Shown here piece after piece: positions 1 to 7,769 of a stretch of DNA of 64,000 nucleotides. How positions within the stretch are numbered: the stretch's first letter is position 1; every line of letters begins with the position of its first letter. Where the stretch lies: positions 1 to 64,000 of the forward strand of contig JBILGM010000010.1 of NCBI GenBank assembly GCA_044351045.1, in the 5' to 3' direction. The position numbers were made by a program, and so were the translations under genes. The DNA is from UBA6136 sp044351045. GTDB lineage: Bacteria; Pseudomonadota; Gammaproteobacteria; Methylococcales; Methylococcaceae. Below the pieces are notes generated by a model. It ran no database searches. It saw nothing but the letters and a program-made list of their open reading frames with translations, and was not told the origin of the DNA.

Positions 1-1323
1 GCTCCTGGGTATTTTTCTGTTTCGCATAATAAAAATAACGAGACTATGCTGGTTTGGTCATGGCAAGGCCTAATCTATAGCCAGAACGCCTCAAGCCCGC
101 CACCCGATCCGAAAAAGTATTTTCTGACTGTGCAAAGAAATGGTTTTGGCAGCTTAATATCAAGTGCGCCAGAAGGAATTGACTGTGGCGAAAAGTGCTC
201 AGGAAGCTTCTATGAAGGGTCAACTGTTAACCTGGGGACAAATCTAGCCTGTGTATCGAGTTGGGAAGGTGCATGCTCGGGAAGTGTGTGTAACGTTTAC
301 ATGGACTCCAGCAAAGTTGCCATAGTCAATTTTAAAAAAATAAAAAACTTAACTCTTGAAACTTCAGGCCAAGGATCGATTGCCTCCGATCCGAGTGCTG
401 CCGATTGCGGTAAAAACTATGAAAAGTCTTACGAGCTCGGGACTATAGTAAAACTATCTGCAAATCCGGACCCTCTTTGGATTTTTAAAGGTTGGTTAGG
501 CGCTTGTATAGATACTGTAGGCCCGAACTGCTTCTTGGAGATTAATGAAAACGCAAGTGTAAAAGCGATTTTCAGTAGCTCTTCTCCACCGCCAAACACA
601 TTTAGTCTCAGCGTGTCAAAGTCGGGAAATGGGACTGTGTCCAGCGTACCCACATCCATTAGTTGTGGGGTGACCTGTAATGGAGCATTCACCGCCGGAT
701 CAACTGTCTCTTTGTTTGCCCAGCCTGACTATGGCTTCGCCTTTGCTGGGTGGGGTGGAGACTGTTCATCTAAAGATAAGTGCATCCTTACGATGAATGG
801 TAACAAGACTGTGTCAGCCACCTTCGTTGATCTGCAGAATCACCTTGTCAAAGTTATCAAGCCCAGCACTGGGGTGATTAGCAGTGAACCAGCTGGAATT
901 CTCTGTGGAGGCTCGAACAGGCAGTGCGCATCTACTTTCTCATCTGCCAAACTGACCGCTACTCCTAATCCTGGTTATGAGTTCATACGATGGAATGGCT
1001 GCCAAGCCCCCGAAGGCAACATTTGCTACATCAAGCCTACAGGCAAAATGACTTTGAGCGCAGTGTTCAAGAAGCTGCCGAAGTTCAAGATAAAGATCAG
1101 CAAAAACACACTGGGTTCGATAACGAGCACACCTGCCGGATTGAATTGCCCGGATAAGAAGAAATCTTGCGCAGTGAGCTTTATAAAAGGCACGGAAGTG
1201 ACGCTGAATGCGGTCCCGCAGTCGGGGCGCAATTTCGCAGGCTGGTCCGGAGCCTGTTCTGGAACGGATAGCTGCCAGTTGCTCATGGATAGCAACAAGG
1301 GCTTAGGGGCTAACTTCCAGTGA
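1..1323 (+). CDS. InlB-type (divergent B-repeat) Cys-rich repeat protein, 5' partial
   Basis: The frame is open to the left edge without a stop (codons 1-45 read through into the first ATG at 46), so this is most likely the C-terminal part of a longer protein. It has five tandem repeats of about 75-85 residues. Each starts with a hydrophobic strand and a G-G/S-x-[IV]-x-S-x-P motif, then an I-x-C-G-x-x-C pair, an F-x-x-G-[ST]-x-V-x-L strand, a GW-x-G-x-C motif and a second Cys before a final V-x-A-x-F strand. This is the pattern of the divergent InlB B-repeat / bacterial repeat domain found in secreted and surface proteins. Up to four Cys per repeat suggest paired disulfides, so an extracytoplasmic location is inferred. 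PPP-rich linkers separate repeats 2 and 3. The region is visibly more AT-rich than its right neighbours. Function unknown; adhesion or a structural surface role is possible. Confidence 0.75.
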   Translation, partial: APGYFSVSHNKNNETMLVWSWQGLIYSQNASSPPPDPKKYFLTVQRNGFGSLISSAPEGIDCGEKCSGSFYEGSTVNLGTNLACVSSWEGACSGSVCNVYMDSSKVAIVNFKKIKNLTLETSGQGSIASDPSAADCGKNYEKSYELGTIVKLSANPDPLWIFKGWLGACIDTVGPNCFLEINENASVKAIFSSSSPPPNTFSLSVSKSGNGTVSSVPTSISCGVTCNGAFTAGSTVSLFAQPDYGFAFAGWGGDCSSKDKCILTMNGNKTVSATFVDLQNHLVKVIKPSTGVISSEPAGILCGGSNRQCASTFSSAKLTATPNPGYEFIRWNGCQAPEGNICYIKPTGKMTLSAVFKKLPKFKIKISKNTLGSITSTPAGLNCPDKKKSCAVSFIKGTEVTLNAVPQSGRNFAGWSGACSGTDSCQLLMDSNKGLGANFQ

Positions 1324-1353
1324 TCGCAGTCTGAAATCACAAGACTATGTAGA

Positions 1354-1380
1354 CGGGATTACTGAATTTCAGTAATCCCG
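1354..1380 (+). terminator. Hairpin after the repeat protein, possible terminator
   Basis: The two arms CGGGATTACTG and CAGTAATCCCG are perfectly complementary (11 bp or more) around a tiny A/T loop, 30 bases after the stop codon. There is no T-run on either side, so a classical intrinsic terminator is not proven. It could also be an mRNA-stabilising or transcription-pausing hairpin. Confidence 0.45.
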
Positions 1381-1456
1381 AACTCCTCCCAAATGGGGTT
1401 TCCCGCACGAAAGCCCGCGTTACCTCACCCACGCGAAATCGAGGTTGCAGGTTGCA

Positions 1457-1486
1457 GGTTGTGGTTCGCTGACGTTCACCACAGCC
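1457..1486. repeat. REP-like hairpin next to short direct repeats
   Basis: The arms GGTTGTGGT and ACCACAGCC form a 9-bp stem (one G-U pair) around a TTCGCTGACGTT-type loop. Just before it the heptamer GGTTGCA is repeated twice in a row. The shape (GGTTG...loop with CGCTGACG...) resembles degraded copies of the dispersed GGTTGGGCTTCG-type palindromes common in Chromatiales genomes. That family assignment is inference. Confidence 0.35.
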
Positions 1487-1669
1487 TATGATGGGCACCC
1501 ACTTGGTTGATGCAATCCATCGCGGCTGATCGGCGGCTTCGCTGCAAGCGCCGTGATCAATCCGCACAAATTCCGTTACTTGCTGGCGTGCTCAGTCTAA
1601 AATTCGAGGCTGTCATGTGCAATTTCGCCATGGTTGCAATCAATCATTACGACGGCATTGGATAAGCTG

Positions 1670-3250
1670 ATGATCAATAAAACCAACTTTCGTATCAACG
1701 GTCGCAAGATCAGTTTTTTGTTGCTGGGGTTTGCCCTGATCAATCCGTTCATGACGGCCATGGCCGGGGCGGGGCTCGATTTTGGGCCGGGGCGTGCCTT
1801 TAGTTATGAATCGCTGGTTGAGCGGGCGGCTGATTTGGCCAAGAAACCCTATCTGGCGCCGCCCCGGCCGATGCCGTCGGTGGTCGAGAAAATCGACTAC
1901 GAAGCCTGGGGCAACATTCGTTATCGACCGGAGTCCTCGCTATTTGCCACGGGCCCCGGCATCTTTCCGGCGACCTTTTTCCATGTGGGTCAGTTCTTCC
2001 AGAAATCGGTGAAGATGCACGTGGTGGAGAATGGCCAGGCCAGGGAGATTCTTTACAGCAGCGATTACTTCTCGATGCCGAAGAACAGCGTCGCGCGCAA
2101 GTTGCCCGCTGATACCGGCTTTGCCGGATTTCGACTGCAGGAGTCGCGTCACCGCGAGGACTGGCGCAGCCAGGACTGGCTTGCTTATCTGGGGGCCTCC
2201 TACTTCCGGGCCATCGGCGCGCTCAACCAGTACGGTTTGTCGGCGCGCGGCGTGACCATTGATTCTGCCGAACCGACGCCGGAAGAGTTTCCCGATTTCA
2301 CCGAGTTCTACATCGAAGGCGCCAAGACAGGGGGCGAGCCGGAGGTGATTTACGCGCTGCTCAATGGCCCGAGTATCACCGGCGCCTATAAGTTCTCGGT
2401 GCGCCGGACGGAAGGAGTCGTGCAGGATATCGATGCCGCCCTGTTCATGCGCAAGGCTGTCGCTCGGATAGGGCTGGCCCCGCTGACCTCCATGTACTGG
2501 TTCAGCGAGACGGAAAAGCGTCGTCTGGAGGACTGGCGTCCCGAGGTGCATGACTCGGATGGTCTGGCGATCTGGACCGGCGCCGGGGAGCGTCTGTGGC
2601 GGCCGTTGATCAATCAGCCTTATGCCGTGACCTCCAGCTTTGTCGACCAGAACCCCAAGGGATTTGGACTATTGCAGCGCGATCGCAATTTTGAAAATTA
2701 TCTGGATGGCGTCAATTACGAGCGGCGCCCCAGCCTGTGGGTGGAGCCTATGGGTGAGTGGGGTCCGGGCGCTGTGCAGTTGATCGAGCTGCCGACGGAT
2801 GACGAGATTCACGACAATATCGGTGCCTACTGGCGCCCGGCGGAACCGGTAAAAGCGGGCGACTCCTATCGCTTGCGTTATCGTCTGCACTGGTTGGCAG
2901 ACGAACCTTATCCCGCCAAAGTTGCCAAGTGCGTCGCGACCCGGATTGGCCGCGGTGGCCAGCCCGGCAAGCCGCGGCCTCAGGGGGTTTACAAGTTCGC
3001 TGTCGAATTTGCCGGTGAAGCACTGGACCCGTTGTGGGGCGATAGCGTCAAGGCCAAGCCGGTCATTTCGGCCTCGCAAGGCACGATCAGCGATGCCTTT
3101 ATGGAGCCGATTCCCGGAACCCGTCGGTGGCGGGCACTATTTGATCTGACGCCCAAAACCAATGATCCGGTGGAGTTGCGTTTGTTCATCCAGGGCAACG
3201 GCGACGCCATGACCGAGACCTGGCTCTATCAGTTTCGTCCCGGCCGCTGA
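1670..3250 (+). CDS. OpgG/OpgD family periplasmic glucan protein
   Basis: The product (526 aa from this ATG) matches the MdoG/OpgG family along its length: the SYFRAIGALNQYGLSARG block, the EEFPDFTEFYIE block, APLTSMYWF, the QNPKGFGLLQRDRNFENY block and ERRPSLWVEP. Family members act on osmoregulated periplasmic beta-1,2-glucans; E. coli OpgG/OpgD are now described as GH186 endo-beta-1,2-glucanases. A hydrophobic stretch (about residues 9-30 here) ending near AMAG is a Sec-type signal peptide. No twin-arginine motif is seen, which is more OpgG-like, while the QRDRNF/ERRPS wording is more OpgD-like, so I leave the symbol open. A TTG start at 1634 is possible, but the ATG at 1670 follows a GGATAAG sequence and gives a better signal peptide. 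No opgH glucosyltransferase follows; a large glycosidase does. Confidence 0.88.
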   Translation: MINKTNFRINGRKISFLLLGFALINPFMTAMAGAGLDFGPGRAFSYESLVERAADLAKKPYLAPPRPMPSVVEKIDYEAWGNIRYRPESSLFATGPGIFPATFFHVGQFFQKSVKMHVVENGQAREILYSSDYFSMPKNSVARKLPADTGFAGFRLQESRHREDWRSQDWLAYLGASYFRAIGALNQYGLSARGVTIDSAEPTPEEFPDFTEFYIEGAKTGGEPEVIYALLNGPSITGAYKFSVRRTEGVVQDIDAALFMRKAVARIGLAPLTSMYWFSETEKRRLEDWRPEVHDSDGLAIWTGAGERLWRPLINQPYAVTSSFVDQNPKGFGLLQRDRNFENYLDGVNYERRPSLWVEPMGEWGPGAVQLIELPTDDEIHDNIGAYWRPAEPVKAGDSYRLRYRLHWLADEPYPAKVAKCVATRIGRGGQPGKPRPQGVYKFAVEFAGEALDPLWGDSVKAKPVISASQGTISDAFMEPIPGTRRWRALFDLTPKTNDPVELRLFIQGNGDAMTETWLYQFRPGR

Positions 3251-3332
3251 TCAGGCTGTGCTGCCACGGGCCGATACGCCGGGATGACCCGGATGATCGG
3301 GCATCCGGCCCGGTCGTTCGTGCCTGATCAGC
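3246..3332. repeat. Long-range inverted repeat between the glucan protein and glycosidase genes
   Basis: GCTGATCAGGC at 3246-3256 (overlapping the stop codon of the upstream gene) is exactly complementary to GCCTGATCAGC at 3322-3332. Inside lies a second inverted repeat, CCGGATG at 3289-3295 with CATCCGG at 3302-3308. The mRNA could fold into a large stem with an inner hairpin 54 bases before the next ATG. Both outer arms also contain the palindrome TGATCA, so they could instead be two operator half-sites. No T-run follows. Confidence 0.45.
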
Positions 3333-3385
3333 CCCTCGGCTTTTAGCAACGGCCGACTCTTGGCCCCATCATCAGGATCTCGATC

Positions 3386-6259
3386 ATGAATGTTCCCGCC
3401 AAAACCCAATGGAAAGCCAGCGCCAGTTCCGGTGATGCGACCCTGGCGATTGACGATCGCTATGCCACTGGCTGGGTCAGCGAACCTTCGATGACTTCGT
3501 GGCTGGAAATCGATCTGGGACGTGAGGCGACCTTGGGCGGTATCGAGGTGTATTGGGGGCGACGGGCGGCGGATGTCTATGCTGTTGAATCTTCCCTGGA
3601 CGGACGGAATTGGGCGTCGCTCTGTCACACCCGCCATGGGGAGGGCGGGCAGAATGTGTTTGCCTTTCCCCCAACAAATGCCCGCTACCTTCGCCTGACC
3701 GACGAGCCTTCAGGGCCCGAGCGGGTGCTCGATATTGTCGAGATCAACGTCTATGGCCCGGAGGATGCGCTCAAGGTGCTTGAGCCCGGGCGCATCGTCG
3801 CCCTCGGACAGTCGCCGGTCACGCTGCTACCGGGTGAGAGTATTACGGCAGATTTCGGCTATATCCGGCCACCGATCGGGGCTTTGATCGAGTGGGGTGA
3901 AAGTTACGGAACGGTTTTTTCGGTCCACCTTTCCGATGATGGAGAGCGCTTTCGCGAGGTCGGACGGATCACAACGAGTAGCGGCAATTACGACAACTTT
4001 TACTGGCGATCCACGGTCAGCCGCTATTTTCGGCTGACTGTTCACGAGACCAGTTCGCCGCAAGGCGCGATCATCAAAGAACTGAAGCTGCGTATCCTCA
4101 ATAAGGACCGAATGCCCATCGGCCAGCTGGAACGGGCAGCGCTCGCCGGCCCCAGTGATCTTTCCCCGCAATCGTTGCTGGGTCGCCAGGTGTACTGGAC
4201 GGCCCTGGGCGAGTTCGATCACCCCGAGCAGGCCCTGTTTGACGAATACGGCAATCTGGAAGCGCAGGCCGGTTTTGGCCAGTTGATGCCATTGATCCGG
4301 CTGGGCGGCAGACTGCAGGGCGCGCCCGGGGCCACGGATATCTCCCACCGCCTGGCCGAGGGTTCGTTGCCCATTCCCACGGTGCAGTGGAGTTGTGGCA
4401 GCCTTGAAATTCAGGTCACCGCGCTGGCGCATGGGGGCGAGGCGTGGGTGGAATACCGGTTGCTCAATACCGGATCGACCCGAGTGACCGGATCACTGGT
4501 GTTAGCGGTTCGGCCGGTGCAGATCAATCCTTATTGGCAGCATGGCGGGCATGCGATTATCAAAGCCGTGGCGGTCGAGGACCGGGATATCCGGGTGAAT
4601 GACCGGCCCTATGCCCGGCTATCGCAGGCCCCCGACACAGTGACGCTGGCCGATTTCGACGAAGGCGATGTCGTGACGGTGGTGGCCGAGGGGCCGCGCG
4701 CGACCGGGCAACGGCTTCAATCCCTTTCCGGCCTGTTGAGTGCAGCCCTCGAATTTGAATTTGAGCTGGAGTCGGCTGAGGTCTGGTGTGTGGTCGCCGC
4801 GGCCCCCATGCGGGACGACGTCACGATAAGGCCTGAGATGGCTTTCGATCAGCATCGGCAACAGGCCATCGAGCGCTGGCGGCAGATACTGGGGCCCCGG
4901 CGGATCGAGGTGGGGGATAGGGAAGTCAGCGATACCGTCGAAGCACAAACGGCCCTGATTCTGGTCAATGCCACGCAGTTTGCTTTCAAGCCTGGCCCCC
5001 GTCATTACGACCGTACCTGGATTCGGGATGGTTCGTCGCAGGCGCTGGCGCTGCTCTGGGCGGGGCTGGTGGATGAAGCCAAACGCTATGTGCGCTGGTA
5101 TGCGGAGCGAATTTATGACAACGGTATGGTGCCGCCCATCCTGAATCCCGATGGCAGCGTCAATCGGGGCTATGGCAGCGATATTGAGTTTGATGCCCAA
5201 GGCGAGTTTGTCACGATCGCCGCCGATATCTATCACATCAGCCGGGATGGGGAGTTTCTGCGGGCTATCTATGAGCCGGTGGTGCGCGCTACTCGCTTCA
5301 TCGAAGTGCTGTGCGCAGAGACGAATGCCCAATATGGCCCGGAAAGCCGCTTTCATGGTCTCGTAGCTCGCTCGATCAGTCATGAGGGATACAACAAACC
5401 CAGTTTCAGTTACTGGGATGACTTTTTTGCCCTGAGCGCCTGGCGCAACTGCGCTGATCTGGCTCGTGCGATGGGTGACGCTGCCATGGCCGCTTATGCC
5501 GACACTCAGGGTCAAGCGTTTGCCGTGCAACTGAACCGTTCCTTGCGGTTGACCGCAGACGCTCAAGGCAACGGCATGATTCCCGCTTCGGCGGATCGCG
5601 AGGATGTCGATCCGACCTCGACCTCAATCGCCTTCGAACCTTGTCGGGTAGATGATGTGATCCCGCACGATCTGATAACGCCTACTTATGACAATTACGC
5701 CCAGCATCTGGAAGTCATTCGGAAACCGGACTTTGCCGGCGGCTTCACGCCCTACGAGATCCGCAATCTGAATGCTTTTGTGGCGCTGGGGCGCTATGAG
5801 GATGCCTTTGGTCTGCTCAATGATGCCTTGAACTGGCGGCGGCCTGCCGGCTGGCGTCACTGGGCAGAAGTGCTGTGGGGCGATCCGCGGGCCCCCGAGT
5901 ATATCGGCGATATGCCCCACACCTGGATCGGCGCCGAGTTTGCGACGGCCGTTCGCCGGATGTTGTTGAGGGAGCATGGCACCCGGCTGGAACTATTCAG
6001 GGCCGTTCCCGAGGCCTGGTGGGCCGGCGAGGGTATCCGGCTGAACGCATTGCCCACCCGCTTTGGTGTGGCGAACCTGAGGGCAGAGCGCGACTCCCGA
6101 TGGGCGACCGTCACGCTTTCACTCACCGGACCGCTGCCTGAACAAATAACGGTGCGTTATCCGGGCGCCAGGCGTGCCTTCGCGGATGACGTGGCGTGTA
6201 CCATTGAGGGCGATCTGATTCTTGCTCCCCATTTCAATCAGCTTTCAATCGAAAACTGA
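3386..6259 (+). CDS. Two-discoidin, six-hairpin-type glycoside hydrolase
   Basis: A 957-aa protein. Residues about 1-126 form an F5/8 type C (discoidin) sugar-binding domain (WLEIDLGREATLGGIEVYW, ARYLRLTD). Residues about 145-240 look like a second discoidin-type domain (SRYFRLTV...IKELKLRIL). Residues about 260-490 look like the beta-sandwich that precedes many alpha/alpha-toroid glycosidases. Residues about 515-850 look like an (alpha/alpha)6 catalytic barrel, with RHYDRTWIRDGS, the acidic DIEFDAQGEF block and HWAEVLWGDP. There is no signal peptide or membrane segment, so a cytoplasmic site is predicted. An AGGA element sits about 12 bases before the ATG. The gene follows an OpgG/OpgD-family gene and converges on a GH1 beta-glucosidase, which suggests handling of a glucan or other glucose polymer; the true substrate and GH family are unknown to me. 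Confidence 0.7.
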   Translation: MNVPAKTQWKASASSGDATLAIDDRYATGWVSEPSMTSWLEIDLGREATLGGIEVYWGRRAADVYAVESSLDGRNWASLCHTRHGEGGQNVFAFPPTNARYLRLTDEPSGPERVLDIVEINVYGPEDALKVLEPGRIVALGQSPVTLLPGESITADFGYIRPPIGALIEWGESYGTVFSVHLSDDGERFREVGRITTSSGNYDNFYWRSTVSRYFRLTVHETSSPQGAIIKELKLRILNKDRMPIGQLERAALAGPSDLSPQSLLGRQVYWTALGEFDHPEQALFDEYGNLEAQAGFGQLMPLIRLGGRLQGAPGATDISHRLAEGSLPIPTVQWSCGSLEIQVTALAHGGEAWVEYRLLNTGSTRVTGSLVLAVRPVQINPYWQHGGHAIIKAVAVEDRDIRVNDRPYARLSQAPDTVTLADFDEGDVVTVVAEGPRATGQRLQSLSGLLSAALEFEFELESAEVWCVVAAAPMRDDVTIRPEMAFDQHRQQAIERWRQILGPRRIEVGDREVSDTVEAQTALILVNATQFAFKPGPRHYDRTWIRDGSSQALALLWAGLVDEAKRYVRWYAERIYDNGMVPPILNPDGSVNRGYGSDIEFDAQGEFVTIAADIYHISRDGEFLRAIYEPVVRATRFIEVLCAETNAQYGPESRFHGLVARSISHEGYNKPSFSYWDDFFALSAWRNCADLARAMGDAAMAAYADTQGQAFAVQLNRSLRLTADAQGNGMIPASADREDVDPTSTSIAFEPCRVDDVIPHDLITPTYDNYAQHLEVIRKPDFAGGFTPYEIRNLNAFVALGRYEDAFGLLNDALNWRRPAGWRHWAEVLWGDPRAPEYIGDMPHTWIGAEFATAVRRMLLREHGTRLELFRAVPEAWWAGEGIRLNALPTRFGVANLRAERDSRWATVTLSLTGPLPEQITVRYPGARRAFADDVACTIEGDLILAPHFNQLSIEN

Positions 6260-6363
6260 TTGCTCCTGATGGGCCTGGGTCCGGTCATGGTTTGGCAATG
6301 TTCTAACCCAACGAAGTGAAAGGCCGCAAGACGAAAGGTGCAATTCTGCTGCGTTGGCCGCAG

Positions 6364-6393
6364 CCGCTCCCTGAGCGGAGTAGCAGGGAGCGG
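6364..6393. terminator. Hairpin between convergent glycosidase genes, probable terminator
   Basis: CCGCTCCCTG and CAGGGAGCGG form a perfect 10-bp GC-rich stem with a 10-base loop. It sits directly beyond the stop codon of the minus-strand GH1 gene and about 105 bases beyond the plus-strand glycosidase. Only TTT follows on the plus strand, so the U-tract is poor. Its position between two converging genes supports a bidirectional terminator role. Confidence 0.5.
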
Positions 6394-6394
6394 T

Positions 6395-7747
6395 TTACCG
6401 CCAGAGCTCGGCACCGTGACTGTCGATGACCCGACGGTAAAACAGCGCACTGTCCTTCAGGGTTCTGGTCTGGGTGGCATAATCGACGTGGATCAGGCCG
6501 AAGCGCTTGGAGTAGCCAAAGGCCCATTCAAAGTTGTCCAGTAACGACCAGGCAAAATAGCCCTTCAGATTGACGCCCTCGGCGATGGCCTCCTGTACTG
6601 CCAGGAGATGGTCGCGGAGATAAGCCACGCGATCCGCATCCGCGACACGGCTCTTGACGGGGGCGGGGTCGTCAAAGGCCCCGCCGTTTTCGGTGATGTA
6701 CAGCGGCATTTCGCCATATCGGCGCTTGATCCATAGCAGGCAGCTCTTGAGGCCCTCGGGAAACACTTCCCAGTCCATCGCGGTGTGAGGCAAATGATCC
6801 TGGCGAACCCGGTCGGCTTGGAACGGCAGCAGTCCGGGAGCGCTTTTCACGACCGAGCGACTGTAGTAGTTGATACCCAGGAAGTCGATCGGCGTCTGAA
6901 TGACGCGAAAATCTTCTTCCGGAAAGTCGGCAAAACTTCGCCCGTGAAGATCGGCCAGTTCTTCGGGATAGTGGCCCAGAAAGACCGGGTCGAGATACTG
7001 ACGATTCATCCAGGCATGCATCCGGGTCATGGCCGCCTGATCTTCGGGCTGTTCCGAGGCAGCATATTTCGGTTCCAGATTGACTACCAGGCCGATCTCC
7101 CCTTCGCCGCCGTCGGCGCGAAACGCCTGGACGGCGAAGCCATGACCCCGCAATAGATTGTGGGTGGCCAGCCGTGCCTTCGGCAGCGCCCGCAATCCCG
7201 GTGGATGCGAGCCTTGCAGATGGCCTTCGTGAACGATGACCCAAGGCTCATTCAAGGTTGCCCATTGCCTGACCTGTCCACTGAGAGCCTTGAAGAGGGT
7301 ATGGGCATAGTCGGCAAACCAGTACGCCGAGTCCGGGTTGGTCCAACCGCCCTGATCGTCCAGGGCCAACGGTAAATCCCAATGATGCAGGGTGACGCTG
7401 GGTTGAATGCCCGCCTCGTGCAGTCGATCCAGAAGGCGGCGGTAAAAATCCAGCCCCTTCTCGTTCAGCGTGCCGCGTCCCTCGGGCAGTATCCGGTTCC
7501 AGGCGATGCTGAAGCGGTAGGCCTTTAGACCGATTTCCCGCATCAGCGCCACATCGTCGGCATAACGGTTGTAATGGTCGCAAGCGAGATCGCCATGATC
7601 GTTGTTGCTAATGTTGCCGGGCGTGTGGCTGAAACGATGCCAGTTGCTCGGCCCGGCCCCATCCGCTAGCGGTGAGCCTTCGATCTGGTAGGCGGAAGTG
7701 GCCGCGCCCCAGACGAAACCGGGGGGGAAGGGTTTGTTGTCAGTCAT
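6395..7747 (-). CDS. GH1 family beta-glucosidase
   Basis: The 450-aa product is a complete glycoside hydrolase family 1 enzyme: an N-terminal FPPGFVWGAATSAYQIEG signature, the TLNEPW acid/base motif, the NYYSRS segment, the YITENGG nucleophile motif, and a C-terminal WSLLDNFEWAFGY motif. GH1 enzymes release glucose (or other beta-linked sugars) from short beta-glucosides in the cytoplasm; no signal peptide is present. An upstream in-frame start at 7855 would overlap the gadB coding region by 86 bases and add a non-conserved extension, so the ATG at 7747, 22 bases after the gadB stop, is preferred. It is the last gene of a tight nitrilase-gadB-GH1 unit and converges on the discoidin glycosidase. 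Confidence 0.92.
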   Translation of the reverse strand: MTDNKPFPPGFVWGAATSAYQIEGSPLADGAGPSNWHRFSHTPGNISNNDHGDLACDHYNRYADDVALMREIGLKAYRFSIAWNRILPEGRGTLNEKGLDFYRRLLDRLHEAGIQPSVTLHHWDLPLALDDQGGWTNPDSAYWFADYAHTLFKALSGQVRQWATLNEPWVIVHEGHLQGSHPPGLRALPKARLATHNLLRGHGFAVQAFRADGGEGEIGLVVNLEPKYAASEQPEDQAAMTRMHAWMNRQYLDPVFLGHYPEELADLHGRSFADFPEEDFRVIQTPIDFLGINYYSRSVVKSAPGLLPFQADRVRQDHLPHTAMDWEVFPEGLKSCLLWIKRRYGEMPLYITENGGAFDDPAPVKSRVADADRVAYLRDHLLAVQEAIAEGVNLKGYFAWSLLDNFEWAFGYSKRFGLIHVDYATQTRTLKDSALFYRRVIDSHGAELWR

Positions 7748-7769
7748 GAAGGTCTTGATCCTGCCAAGG

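Larger units (their letters stand above)
1324..1669. other. Intergenic region with two hairpins, no gene seen
   Basis: About 346 bases lie between the repeat protein and the glucan protein gene. They hold a strong hairpin just downstream of the stop codon and a second repeat-associated hairpin near 1457-1486. I see no convincing coding region. A promoter for the downstream gene presumably lies in the last 150 bases, but no clear -35/-10 pair is visible. Confidence 0.5.

Noticed and set aside
4619..5566. Long minus-strand open frame opposite the discoidin glycosidase
   Set aside because: It is antisense to a well-supported catalytic domain, has no recognisable domain, and its composition is that of a shadow of GC-rich codons.
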